Below are positions 52,542-63,194 of a DNA stretch of 64,000 nucleotides, piece by piece. The stretch's first letter is position 1. Every line of letters begins with the position of its first letter. The notes under the pieces are model-generated. The model saw nothing but the letters and a program-made list of their open reading frames with translations. It was not told the origin of the DNA and did no database searches. The DNA is from Lithobates sylvaticus (lineage: Eukaryota > Chordata > Amphibia > Anura > Ranidae), in NCBI GenBank assembly GCA_028564925.1, contig CM053028.1:629572995-629636994 (forward strand). Reading direction: 5' to 3'. The position numbers and the translations under genes are program-made.

Positions 52542-55500
52542 GGCGTGGCCTCCGGCGGCGGCAGCGTGGGCGGCTCGGGCCCGTCGCACACCGGTGTCAC
52601 GCCCCTCACGCCCCTCACGTCCGTCTCGACGGAAGCGGCGTGCCATGCGGTCGAAGAACAGATAGGATCACTGGCGTGGTGAACAGCGTCCAGCACCTGG
52701 CTGAACGCCAGGCGCCGATGATGGCAAGCCCCAGCGGACGGCGCAACTCCGAACCCGTTCCGGTGCCCAGCAGCATGGGCAGCGCGCCCAGCATGGCCGC
52801 GAAGGTGGTCATGAGGATGGGCCGAAAGCGCAGCAGCGATGCCTCGAAGATCGCGTCGCGCGGCGGCTTGCCCTGCTCGCTGCTCGGCCTCCAGCGCGTA
52901 GTCCACGATCATGATCGCGTTCTTCTTCACGATGCCGATGAGCAGCACGATGCCGATGATGCCGATCACATCGAGATCCTTGCCTGCGAGCATCAGAGCC
53001 AGCAAGGCGGCCTATGCCCGCCGACGGGCAGCGTGGACAGGATGGTGACCGATGGATGTAGCTCTCGTAAGAGTACGCCCAGCACCACATAAACGGCCAC
53101 CAGTGCTGCAATGAGCAGGGTAGACCTCGCTGGACAGCGAGTCCTCGAACGCTGCCGCCGCGCCCTGGAACGCAGTGGTGACGGAGCCTGCAGCTGCGCG
53201 CCCCCCCCGCGAAGGCCTTGCGATGTCGCTCACCGCCGTGCTCAGCGATGGCCGGGCTTGAGGTTGAACGAAATCGTGGCGGCCGGGAACTGCCCCAGGT
53301 GTGAGATGGACAGCGGCACGCGCGTGATCTGCAGCTTGGCGATGGCGCTCAGGGCACCTGCCCGCCGCTGGCCGTCTGGCTGGGCAGATAGAGGGTGCCC
53401 TGGATGTCACATCAGGCAGCGTTTCCGGCTTGGCCACCAGGATCACACGGTACTGGCCTGGCCTGCTGGAAGATGGTGGAGACGATGCGCTGGCCCAGCG
53501 CGTCATACAGCGCGTTTTCTATGGTGGCGGCCGTGATTGCCATAGGTTGCGGCCAGTTCGCGGTTGACTTCCCCGTTCACGGCCAGGCCATGGTTGTCCA
53601 GATCGCTTGCTCACATCGCTGAGCGAGGGGATTTGCCGCAGTTGCTGCATGAGTGGAGGCCACGTACTGCTGCAGTATCTCGCGGATGGTCCCCGCAGCG
53701 CGAAGCTGTACTGGTTGGGCGATACGTGGTTATCCAGCGTCAGGTCCTGCTCGGGCTGCAGGTACAGGTGGATGCCCGCCACGCCGGCCACCGATTGCTG
53801 CAGCCTGCGCGCGCACGTCGGCGGCGGAGCTGCTGCGCTGGTCGGTCCGTCAGGTAGATCAGAAAGCGCCCGTTGCTCAGTGTGGTGTTGATGCCGTCCA
53901 CGCCAACATAGGAGGTGAGGCCCCGCACGTCGGGGTCCTTGAGAATGGCACCCGCCAGCGTTCGCCTGGCGCTGTTCCATGGCCTTGTACGAGACGGAGT
54001 TGTCCGCCACGCTGATGCCCTGGATCAAGCCACGTCCTGCACCGGGAACAGGGCCTTGGGAATGACCACATAGAGCAGAACCGTGACCAGCACGGTGACG
54101 GCGGCCACAAGGCAGGGTCAGCGTCTGGTGGTCGAGCAACCAGGCCAGGCCGCGTTCGTAGCCCGCCAGGGTGCGGTTGAACAGGCCCTCGCTGGCCTTT
54201 TCGAAGCGGCTGGGCCTGCGCTGCGGCGTCGCCCGCAGGTTGCGGGCGCACCAGCATGGGAACACACGGTCAGTGTGACCACGGCCGGAACAGCCCGATG
54301 GTCACGGCCAGCGTCACCGCGAACTCGCTGAACAGCCTGCCGATGACGCCGCCCTTTGAACAGCAGCGGGGGTTCAGCACCAGCGAAATCAGCGAGATGG
54401 TGAGCGAGAGAATGGTGAAGCCGAACTTGGCCCGCGCCCTTGAGCGCGGCCTTGCAATGGCGGCATGCCTTCTTCAAGGTAGCGCACCACGTTCTCGATC
54501 ATGACGATGGAGTCGTCCACCACGAAACCGGTGGCGATGATCAGGGCCATCAGCGAGAAGTGTCGATGGAGTAGCCCAGACTCATACATCAGCGCCATGG
54601 TGCCGATCTCGAGACCGGCACCGAGAGCTCGGGATGATGGTCGCCGGCAGGTTGCGCAGGAACACGAGATCACCGCCAACCACCAGCGCCACGGCCAGCA
54701 CCAGCGCGAAGGCCGCGTCGTTGACGGAGGCTCGGATCATGCCCGTGGAGTCCTGCGCCACCGTCACTTCCATTGCCTGCGGGCTGGGGTGGCGGCGCAG
54801 GCCGGGCAGCAGGCGCATGATCTGGTCCACCGTCTTGATCACGTGGCACCGGGCTGGCGCTGCACATTGAGCACGATGGCCGGCGTGCCGTTGTACCAGG
54901 CACCGCGCTCCACCGTCCTGCGCGGCCTGGCTCACGCGCGCACGTCGCGCAATGCACGGGGGCACCGTTCTGGTAGGCCAGCACGGTGTCCCAGATACTG
55001 CTGCGGACGCTGATCTGGTCGTTGGAGTTGGATGGTGTAGTCCAGGGCTTCGCCGTCGAAATTTGCCCCTTGGGCTGGCTCACGTTCACATTGGCCAGCA
55101 GCGTGCGCAGGTCGTCGATGGTTGAGGCCATAGGCGGCAGCTTCTGCGGATCGGCCTCCACGCGGATGGCCGGCACGTTGCGCCCGCGCTGACCACCAGA
55201 CCCACGCCCGCGACCTCTGAAATCTTAGCGGCCAACCGGCTGTTGGCCACGTCCTGCAGTGCGTGAGCGACCATGGACCGGGAGGTCACCGCCAGCGTGA
55301 GTATGGGCTGGTCCGCCGATTGACCTTGGCATAGGTTGGGCGGGCGGGCAGGCCCCGTGGGAAGTAAGCTGGCCGCCGCATTGAATGGACTGCTGCACGT
55401 TATGCTGGCCACGTCCAGGCTCTGCGCCAGATCGAACTGCAGCGTGATCACCGATGCGCCACCGAACTGTACGAGGTCATCGCTGCAGTCCCGGGGGTCT

Positions 55501-55724
55501 GGCCGAGCTGCACCTCCAGCGGCGCGGTGACCGTGGTGGACATCACGTCGGGGCTGGCACCGGGGGTAGAAGGTCCTGTACCTGGACCGTGGGGTAGTCC
55601 ACGCTGGGCAGGGAAGAGACCGGCAGGAAACGCATGGCCACCAGCCCCACGACCCACCATGGCCAGCGTCAGCAAGGTGGTGGCGACCGGGCGCAGGATG
55701 AAAGGGGCGGGAAATGTTCAGCAT
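52538..55724 (-). CDS. mdtB: MdtB-like RND efflux transporter
   Basis: Minus-strand gene of just over 1,000 codons, start at 55,724 (MLNISRPF). N-terminal text: FLPVSSLP-like, YPGASPDV-like, [15 protein letters not shown]. Later: [53 protein letters not shown] (membrane helix with the proton-relay Asp pair nearby), [20 protein letters not shown] and [10 protein letters not shown]. MdtB and MdtC form heterotrimers in the MdtABC system. It lies between mdtA and mdtC in one operon. The region is roughly 2-3% longer than the family, in line with insertion errors; many frame interruptions. Confidence 0.9.
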
Positions 55725-55729
55725 GAACG

Positions 55730-57009
55730 CTCGCTGTGGTTCGGGCCAGCGCGGTGCGGAGTGCTCGGCGCATCTCAGCGGGCAGGGGCAGGGGCAGGGG
55801 CCGGTGCTCCGGCGTGCCCTACCGTGTCCGCTGCTTGGCCGCCCTGAGTGCTGCGCCTGCCAGCGCCACGCGCGCTCCGTCGCTCAGCCGGTCCACGCCA
55901 TCCACCACCACGGTGTCGCCCCAGCCACCAGGCCCTGGGTGGACCACGGTGTGGCTGCCATCGGCGGGGCCTGTGGCCACCTTTCGTTTCGTGACCGCGT
56001 TGCGATCGCATTCACCAGGAAGACAAGCTGCCTGGTGCGCCGGTCTGGATGGCGGCCGTCGGGCACGAGCACCACGTCCTTGAGCGTGTCCACATGCAGG
56101 CGCACGTTTACGAACTCGTTGGGAAACAGCGCCTCGTCATCGTTGGCGAACCGGGCCCAAGCGTCACCGTGCCCCGTGCCGGTCGCCATCTGGTTGCCGA
56201 TGGCGTACAGCGTGGCCGCTGGCCACCTGCCGGCCGTTGTCGCTGCTCAGGGCCACCACGGCCAGCGGTTCCCCCGAGTGGAACGCTGACAGCACGAGGT
56301 TTCCCAGCGAGGCCTGCGGCCACGTTGAACTCCACCGTCGTGGGCTTGATGATGGTGATGACGGCGATGCCGGGCTGGCTGGAGGCCGTCACATAGTTGC
56401 CCGGATCGACCAGCCGCAGTCCCACCCGTCCTGCAACGGGCGCGGTGATGTGGCACAGGCTGATGTTGAGCCGGGCCTGGGCGATTGCGGCCTGGTCGCC
56501 TTGATGGCGGCCTGCTGCTGCTGCACTAGGAATGCTGGTCTGCATAGGTCTGCGGCGCGATGGGACTTGCGTTCGTTGGGCTGGGCATAGCGCTGAGGTC
56601 GGCCTGTCCCTGCGCGAGAAGCAGCCTGATCCTTGGCCAGTTGGGCTTCGGCCTGCTGGCGCGTGATATCGTACTGGCGTGCGTCAATCTGTCCTGGAAC
56701 TGGCCCTTGTGGAACCATCTCCCCCTCGCGGTTAGCCGACCTCGGTGAGATTGCCGCTGAGCTGGGGCAGCACATGTGACCGTGGACTCGGGGTCACCGT
56801 CCCCAGCGCGGAAAGCATTTCGGGCATGTCTCCGCGCGCGGGCCGTGGCCACGCCCACGGACTGTGCCTGCGGGCGGCGCGCCGATGAATGCGCGCCTTG
56901 CTGATGCTTCCAGACCGCCCGCTCCGATGGCGATGAGGATGAGCAATGCAATGATCCAGGCGACCGGGCGGCGCTTGCCTGGCCGCTGTTGCGATGGTGG
57001 TGGGGGCAC
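55730..57009 (-). CDS. mdtA: MdtA-like periplasmic adaptor of the RND pump
   Basis: Minus-strand gene of about 410 codons, start taken as GTG at 57,009 (PPPPSQQRPGKRRPVAWIIA) with a single membrane anchor (IIALLILIAIGAG). Then AQAVTVGVATA-like text, a helical hairpin with many Gln/Ala (DARQYDITRQQAEAQLAKDQ), LNISLCHITAPVAGRVGLRL (lipoyl domain), ITIIKPTTVEFNV and FPNEFVNVRLHVDTLKDVVL with VPDG. Adaptors of this kind link the RND pump to the outer-membrane channel. An ATG at 57,022 is an alternative start. Several frame interruptions. Confidence 0.88.
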
Positions 57010-57019
57010 GGTGTCCCTG

Positions 57020-57480
57020 CATAAAACCTAGCGCAAAGTCTGACGGCAGCATATGTTCGCCATGCACTGCTCGTTTTGTAGGCCAATGCCAGATTTTCGG
57101 GGCTTTTACAGTGCGCCTGGGGCTTTTCGGTTCAAAGGTATCGAGTGAATGGACATGCAGATGTGTCTCATCGATCTGCAAGTGAGCGCCCATTGGCCCT
57201 CGGGTTCCTGTAGCTGTTGAGCGAAGACCGGGCCGTGTAGGCATCGGTCTGGTGCACGACGATGCCGGTGATGGCGGTCGGTCCGCTTTCCTCTCTCGAT
57301 GGCGGGGCTGCGCGCATTCTTGACGCGCGCATGGATGAGCATTCCGTCCTTGTTGATTTCGACAAGCATGTGAGTCCCGGGGTTGCGTTGAATGGCAGCG
57401 GGCATTGCGCTGCGGCTCCATCCCGTTTGAGGGAGGGTCAAAGGCCACCTTAAGGTGGATTGGCCAATCAATGGGCATGC
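57020..57480 (-). CDS. N-acetylmuramoyl-L-alanine-amidase-like fragment
   Basis: Minus-strand coding text: MLVEINKDGMLIHARVKNAR, then SPAIER, TAITGIVVHQTDAYTA-like text, SSLNSYRNPRANGAH. The VVHQT with the following SLNSYRN...GAH is the start of the amidase_2 fold that cuts peptide stems of peptidoglycan. After GAH the text no longer fits the family (HVHSLDTFEPKSPRRTVKAP), so the gene may be truncated or the match may be limited to one domain. It lies between gltA and mdtA. Confidence 0.45.
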
Positions 57481-57545
57481 CACGATTGGGCAAATGGTGT
57501 TTCCTAGGACTGGTGCGGCCTTCTGGAGCGGTGGGATCGCAAATG

Positions 57546-57576
57546 AAAAAAGCCCCATGCAAAGGCATGGGGCTTT
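57546..57576 (-). terminator. Factor-independent terminator of the sdh-gltA transcript
   Basis: Arms AAAGCCCCATGC and GCATGGGGCTTT are perfect 12-base complements with a 4-base loop, followed on the minus strand by further T residues. It lies 33 bases after the gltA stop. Confidence 0.9.
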
Positions 57577-57608
57577 GGGGTGCGGGCCGCTGTGGCCCGG
57601 ACCTGCGA

Positions 57609-59004
57609 TCAGCGCTGGCCGATCGGCTTGACGTCGCGGACACGGTGCCCGTGAACAGATGGCGGGGACGGCCGATCTTGTACTAGGGGTCGGCATCTGC
57701 TCGTTGAGCTGGGCGATCCTGCCCACGGTGCGGGGCCAGGGCGAAGATGCCGGTGAACAGGTTCACGGGCACGCCGATGGCGCGCTGCACGATCCTGGAG
57801 TAGAAGTTCCACGTTCGGGTAGAGCTTGAGCTGCTCGAAGTAGTCGTCTTCCAGGGCGATCTTCTCGACTTCCTTGGCCAGTGCGAACAGGGGGTCCTTT
57901 TCCAGCCCAGTTCGCCACAGAACTTCATTGCAGGTTTCCTGCATGAAGCTTGGCGCGGGGGTCCGTAGTTCTTGTAGACGCGGTGGCCCGCTGAAGCCCA
58001 TCTGATTTGTACGCCGCTGTTCTTGTCCTTGACCTGTTCCATTGTATAAACTAGCCGACCTTGGCAACGCCCGGCCGTTGGCCTGCAGGTATTCCAGCAT
58101 TGTTTCAGCAGGCAGGCTTAGTTGGCGCCCGCCTGGGCCAGGGCCCCACTGGCAGGCCACGCGGTCCGATGAATGGCGGCGTAAGGGGTTGGTGCCCGAC
58201 GAGCCGCACAGGGCAGCACGGTGGAGGGGGAGGCGTTTTTCACGTGGTCTGCGTGCAGGATGATGATGCGGTCAAGGCGCGCCGCTCGACCACGGGGTTC
58301 ACCTTGAAATCCTCGCAGGGGTTGCCGAACATGCATGCGCATTGAAGTTTGCCGGCGTAGCTCAGGGTCGTTCTTGGGGTACATGTACGGCGCTCCGATT
58401 GCGTAAAAGTAGGCCATGGGAGACCTGCGTGGGCAATCTTGGCACGATCTCAGGCGGATCCGCGGGCGATTTCTGTTCGCGGTGCTCGGCGTTTTGTTGA
58501 TGTCCCTTATGTTGTCGTTGGTAAGAGGCCGACTTGCCGCCGACAAGAACCCTCAGTCGGCCATGGGGTGGGCGTCCACGGCCGGAAACCACGCAGGAAG
58601 AACTTGCATCTGCTCGTTTGACCATGGTGTGCTTGGTCCACGAGCTCGAACGAAGTACGGCTTCTCGGACGTCGTTGGGCAGCTCGCCGTACCATTAAAG
58701 CTGAAGGTAACAGGTCTTCAGAGGTAGTCCGCAGTTCTTGGCCTGCAGCGCGATGGGGTCGCCGCGTGTTACAGCAGCTCGCCCTTGTCGCCATCGATGT
58801 AGGTTGATGGCGGACTGGCACGAGGCGGTTGAGAGAGAAGCCCCGGGTCATAGGTGAACAATGCCGGTTCTGCGCGTACAGCTTTGAGGATGGTCCCACC
58901 ACGGTCGTGGGACCGACGTTGCCCTGGTTGACGGGACTGGATCGGACGCTGGGAGCGCCGTTGCTGAATGACAGCGTTGCTTTGTGTTGTCTTGCGTGTT
59001 TCAT
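57609..59004 (-). CDS. gltA: Citrate synthase
   Basis: Minus-strand gene, start at 59,004 (MKHARQHKATLSFSNGAPSV) and stop at 57,609 (VKPIGQR). Visible parts: YAQ and YDPG near the N-terminus, ITYIDGDKGELLYRG-like text, ILHADH (catalytic His region), GHRVYKNYGPP (second catalytic His) and QETCNEVL. It condenses oxaloacetate and acetyl-CoA, the entry step of the TCA cycle, in the cytoplasm. The family has about 436 residues; this region is roughly 85 bases too long and broken many times, which in an essential gene argues for sequence error. Last gene of the sdh operon. Confidence 0.95.
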
Positions 59005-59040
59005 TTCTCAAACTTCCTTCTCTAGATCTGCCATAGCCTA

Positions 59041-59347
59041 CTAGCGGGAGAGAACCGGGCTTGCGCTTGCGCACCAGTTCCAGGGACTTTCCCTGATTTC
59101 TTGGGTATCGAGTTCACCTTCAGGCTCATTGCGGCGCAAGAAGAGGTCCATTCAGGTCGTTGTCCTGCCAGGTCCATCAAGGCAGACAAGTACCGCTCGC
59201 GTGTATCCGCGTGAGCTGGGTCTCCCGTAGGTGGCGAAGAACTAACTGCGAGCGATGAACAGTCTGTTCTCGACCAGGCCACCGGCCGGCAGCCGCCAGC
59301 GCAAGCAGGTTCTCCGCTCGCGTCTCGTCGAGCAGAGTATTCGTCAT
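59041..59347 (-). CDS. sdhE: Succinate dehydrogenase assembly factor 2
   Basis: Minus-strand gene of about 95 codons, start near 59,347 (MTNTLLDE). Text such as HADTRERYLSALMDLA, an RRNEPEGEL-like segment and RKRKPGSLP at the end fits SdhE (CptB/YgfY), which promotes covalent flavin attachment to SdhA. The classic RGxxE motif is expected near the N-terminus and is blurred by frame interruptions. It overlaps or nearly overlaps the sdhB stop and is followed by gltA, the standard order in Comamonadaceae. Confidence 0.82.
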
Positions 59348-59352
59348 GGTCA

Positions 59353-60157
59353 TCAGATGGCCCGGCGGACCTATCAGTTCCTTGATCTTGCCAATGGCCT
59401 GCGTGGGGTTCACCCCAGGGGTGCTATGGGGCACACGTCCCTCGCAGTTCATGATGGTGCTGTGGCAAACGGAAGAGGCGGTACGGAGCTTTCCAGGTTG
59501 TCAACGGCGGTCACCCGTATAGGCCTCGGTCGCGGCTTGTCCAGCGATGAAGACGGTAGGCCTGCAGCAGGCACGGCCGGGCCCACGAACTTGTTCGGGG
59601 TTCCCACCAGAAGATGGGGCTGCTGGGTTGAGCAGCTGCCCCCCTGCGCGAACAGTAAATGCACTCCGTAACAGGCCCGTTTGAGCTCTTTCGCGATCTT
59701 CTAGGAGACTGCAGGGCGTTCCTTGGTGGGAGACGCGAAAGCTGTCCGTTCCTGCAGGGTAACGGCTTGAATCGAGTGGTACTGAGCTTGAAAGATACTG
59801 CGTCATGTCCTCGGATCATGGTCGCGGATCACGGGCTGGCCCGGGCTAGGGGCTTGAGAACGAATGTCGCCCTGCAAAAAAAGGTTTTTTTTTGCCCCCC
59901 CCCCTTGTCATGTTTCGTCAGGCAGGCCAGGCCGTGCTTGCCATTGATGTTCTTCGCGTCCGAGCCGCACACGCCTTCGCGGCAGGAGCGGCGGAAACGT
60001 GATGGACGGGGTCAAATCTCCTTGAGCTTGACCCTGGGCGTCCCCAGCAGCATGCGCTTTCTCGATGGCCGTCCAGCTCGAACCTCGTCGGTATGCATGT
60101 AGGGTCTTGGCATCCTTGGTCCGGGTCGTAGCGGTCGATCTTGAAAGTGCGCTTCAT
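59353..60157 (-). CDS. sdhB: Succinate dehydrogenase iron-sulfur subunit
   Basis: Minus-strand gene, start at 60,157 ([14 protein letters not shown]), stop at 59,353. Visible parts are ELDGH, LLDALVKLKEIDP-like text, a cysteine-rich [10 protein letters not shown]-like cluster region, [11 protein letters not shown]-like text and [12 protein letters not shown] at the end. SdhB carries the three iron-sulfur clusters between flavin and quinone. The region is about 100 bases longer than the family; part of the excess is an odd A/T/C homopolymer stretch at 59,876-59,907. Confidence 0.93.
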
Positions 60158-60184
60158 TTGTCTGTTCTCTCGTGGGCTGCTGGT

Positions 60185-62130
60185 TTAGAACGTGCCGGAC
60201 CTTGGGCGGCAACGCTGTCCACCGTGAGGGGCTTCAGGTTTCAAGGGCTTGATAGTACAGGCTGTTGGGTGGCGCGCTGTACCACAGGGGTGTGCTTGAG
60301 CCATTCCTTGTCATTGCGGCCCAGCGGGAAACTCGGCAAGTGGTCGGCAAGATGCTCGTAGTCGTAACTCGGTGTGTGGCGCCGCCGCGGCATTCGCTGG
60401 CGGGCAGCGGCCGATAGATCATGGTGGCCTGGGCCACTTCGATCAGGTTGTCCAACTTCCTGCGCTTACCATGCGGGCGGTGTTCCAGACCTTGGACTTG
60501 TCCTTGAGGGTCACGGAAGCCCACGCGTTCGCGGATGGCGTTGATCTTGACTTCGCCTTCGTCCATGCTCTTTTGCGTGCGAATCACGCCGGGCATTGCG
60601 TGCTTGCCATGGTTGGCGCGGATGTCGCCAGCAAGGTCATGGGCGTAGGTGCACTTCCTTGGAGTCGTCGAAGCCTAGTTACAGGCGCGGTGAGCGTGCG
60701 ATCGGAAGGCCAGCGGCCGGCACGGCTTGTGGTCGTCCGAAGCCGTTGAACGAACTGCACGAATGTGCTTGAGGCCGGACTTGCCGAAGACCAGCAGGTC
60801 CAGCACGCGAGTTCGTCGCCCAAGGCGGTTGGCGCCGTGCACACCGACACGCAGGGAGCATTCGCGCCACGGCAATAGTGGCCCATTGACCACGATGTTC
60901 TGCTGGCCGTCCCACACCCACGACCTGGCCGTTTTGATGTTGGGGGGAATGCCGCCCATCTGGTAGTGGATGGTGGGCACCACGGGAAATCAGTTTCCTT
61001 GGGGTGATTGTCCACGTTGGCGAAGTTTTGCCGAACTTCTCTTCCACCGAAGGCAGGCGCTTGCGGATGGTGTCATGCACCCAGGTGGTCCTGCTTTCCT
61101 CCGGATTGTAGTCCTTGTTGGGGGACCACAGCCACGCCTTCCTTGAGTTTCCTGGTCCATGAGTGCGGGTTCACGTAAGTTCGCGCGGTGCCCAGATCCT
61201 TAAGCGTGGGAGCGTAGAGCGCTCACATGGAAGGCGTTCTCGCCTTCGCTTGTTGAGGCAGGATGGCGCCTTCGCCACGGCAGCCTTTCGGTTCCACAGC
61301 ACGCCAGCACGCCCGCGCCGGCCACGCCGGTGGGGGTGGAACTGACCAGAACTCCCATGTCCTGCACGCGGATGCCTGCGCGTTGCAGCCATGCCCAGGA
61401 CCCGTCGCCGGTGTTGATGAAGGCATTGGTCGATGCCTGGGAAGTTGCGGCCAGCGCCACCCGTGGCCAGCAGCAAAGGCCTTGGGCGTGCAGTCAGTAC
61501 AGGTCCGCCGGTTTCCAGTTCGATGGCGGTTCACGCCGACCACGTCGCCCTGGTGTTGCGGATCAGGTCCAGCGCCATCCTCAAATCCACGAAGAAGTTG
61601 GTCTTGGACTTGACGTTCTGCTGGTACAGCGTGTGCAGCATGGCGTGGCCGGTACGGTCGGCCGCGGCGCAGGGCGCGCTGCACGGGCTTTTCCAAAACC
61701 GTAGTTGGCCGTGTGGCCGCCGAAGGGACGCGGTAGATGGTGCCCGTTCGGGGTTGCGGTCGAACAGGCCAATGCCGAAGTGGTTTTCCAGCTCGATCAC
61801 CGGGACTGTTTGGGGCCGCTTCGCGCGCAAACATGAACTCGTAATCGCATCCTGGTCGCCGAGCCAGTCGGAGAGCCCTTTGATGTGTCGTAGAAGTGGT
61901 AGGTGCCCAGTTGTCCTCGCTAATGTTGCCTCAGCGAATCGGGACACAGCTCGCCTCTGCGCAGCCTCGGTGTGCGAGCAAGCGTGGGGAAAGACCTTGG
62001 ACAGCGACGGGCCACGGACAGGCCGGCGCGCGACAGTTCCAGCGCGGCACGCAGGCCGGAGCCCGCCAAGCGCCGACGATGACGAACGTCCAAACATTGC
62101 GCTTGTGATGTTTGCTTTGGAGTAGCTCAT
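60185..62130 (-). CDS. sdhA: Succinate dehydrogenase flavoprotein subunit
   Basis: Minus-strand gene, start at 62,130 (MSYSKANIT) and stop at 60,185. Seen: VVIVGAG-like dinucleotide motif, SKVFPTRSHTVAAQGG-like FAD-binding text, FGGHTANYG, GHAMLHTLYQQNVK, LLATGGAGR, NAFINTGDG, FHPTGVAGAGVL-like, VPTIHYQMGGIP, ECSLRVGVHGANRLG and NLIEVAQATMIYRPLPASE. It oxidises succinate to fumarate on the cytoplasmic face of the membrane. Family length is about 600 residues; the region is more than 100 bases too long and has about twenty interruptions, again pointing to sequence error. Confidence 0.95.
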
Positions 62131-62161
62131 TCTTAACCATTCAATCGTGGGAGACAGCGTC

Positions 62162-62582
62162 TCTAGCAGATACGCCACAGGTTCTGGATGCCCCAGCCGG
62201 CGCAGCCGACCGAGCCAGGACCAGGGTGATAACGTTCACAGCACCAAGGCCCGCAGGCCCACGGGCTTGTGACGTAGTCCCATCCGGATTGTCGCGCACG
62301 TGAGCACGACCCAGGGACGTGCCAGGCCTTTGCGGGCAGAGAAGATCCAAGTGCGTAAGGTCAGGAACTTCATCCACCTGCGGGGCTAAAAAGATGCCGG
62401 CCACACAGGTCATAAGCCGACGGAGCCGGTGCTGACGATCAGCTTGGCCAGCTGCACGATGTGTGAACAGTGGCCATCAGCACCGACACGCCGGTGGACG
62501 CGCTGCACCAATCCCTGTCGCGGATTGCCCCGTAGTGCGCACCGACCACGGTGCGCTTGGAGCCAGTAATTTCTCGGAACAT
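62162..62582 (-). CDS. sdhD: Succinate dehydrogenase membrane anchor subunit
   Basis: Minus-strand gene of about 125 codons, start at 62,582 (MFREITGSKRTVVGAHYG-like text), stop at 62,162 (IQNLWRIC). Hydrophobic helices are seen near VQLAKLIVSTGSVGL and VMKFLTFVAL-like text, with HVRDNPDG-like text between helices. SdhD with SdhC anchors the enzyme and binds haem b and ubiquinone. It precedes sdhA by about 30 bases. Confidence 0.88.
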
Positions 62583-62620
62583 GGTTCCTTTTTCCTTTTC
62601 GTGAAGGGAGAGATCGTGAA

Positions 62621-63043
62621 TCAGTACAGGCCGAACAGCTTGGCACCCAGGATCAGGTCAGCCAACGCTCAGGACCAGCACCACCAGGCCGTGGACTTGC
62701 CGAACTGCTTGTTGACGGCCGTCGGTGGTTCACATCCATGAACAGGTGGCGGACGCCGGCGCAAAAAGTGGTGCAGGTAGGCCCAGATCAATGCCAGGCA
62801 CACGAGCTTGAGGAACCATCCGAAAGGGACCCGCGAAAACCGGGTGAAAGCCGTCGAAGGAGATCTCCGAAGTCAGCGACATGTCCATCATCCTCAGGTG
62901 AAAGGCAGCAGGATGAACATCAGCAGGCCGCTGATGCGGTGCAGGATGGGACACGATGCCGGCCGGGCGGCAACCGGTAGGTGGGAGGTCCTTGAAGAAG
63001 TTGATGTTGCGGAACTCTGGCGCTTTTTGGCTTGCTCAGTCAT
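62621..63043 (-). CDS. sdhC: Succinate dehydrogenase cytochrome b556 subunit
   Basis: Minus-strand gene of about 140 codons, start at 63,043 (MTEQAKKR), stop at 62,621. It includes RISGLLMFILLPFT (the conserved helix after the HR-SG quinone-site motif), MMDMSLTSEISFDGF, and FGKSTAVVVLVLSVA-like text in the last helix. First gene of the sdh operon after the GntR gene; the spacer of about 140 bases to GntR holds an inverted repeat that may be an operator. Confidence 0.9.
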
Positions 63044-63112
63044 GGCAGGGTACTTTCGTTGGATTAAACTGCTTCGTAATCGCTCAGGGGCGGCGATGGC
63101 AAAAATTCTATT

Positions 63113-63136
63113 GCAAAGCAATAAATACAGCTTTGC
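63113..63136. promoter_or_regulatory. Inverted repeat upstream of sdhC
   Basis: GCAAAGC (63,113-63,119) and GCTTTGC (63,130-63,136) are perfect inverted repeats with a 10-base AT-rich spacer, 70-93 bases upstream of the sdhC start. Two half sites about 17 bases apart fit a dimeric regulator; the GntR protein encoded next to it is the obvious candidate. Confidence 0.45.
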
Positions 63137-63194
63137 TGGAATTTGCGTATTTTCGCCCGCTTTCTCTGGGAGAACGGATCGTTCAAGCTCAGCG

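Noticed and set aside
50560-57009. Efflux operon as part of the mobile or defence region
   Set aside because: GC content, gene order and close link to gltA-sdh point to core genome; the apparent closeness to SIR2 depends on a 500-N scaffold join.
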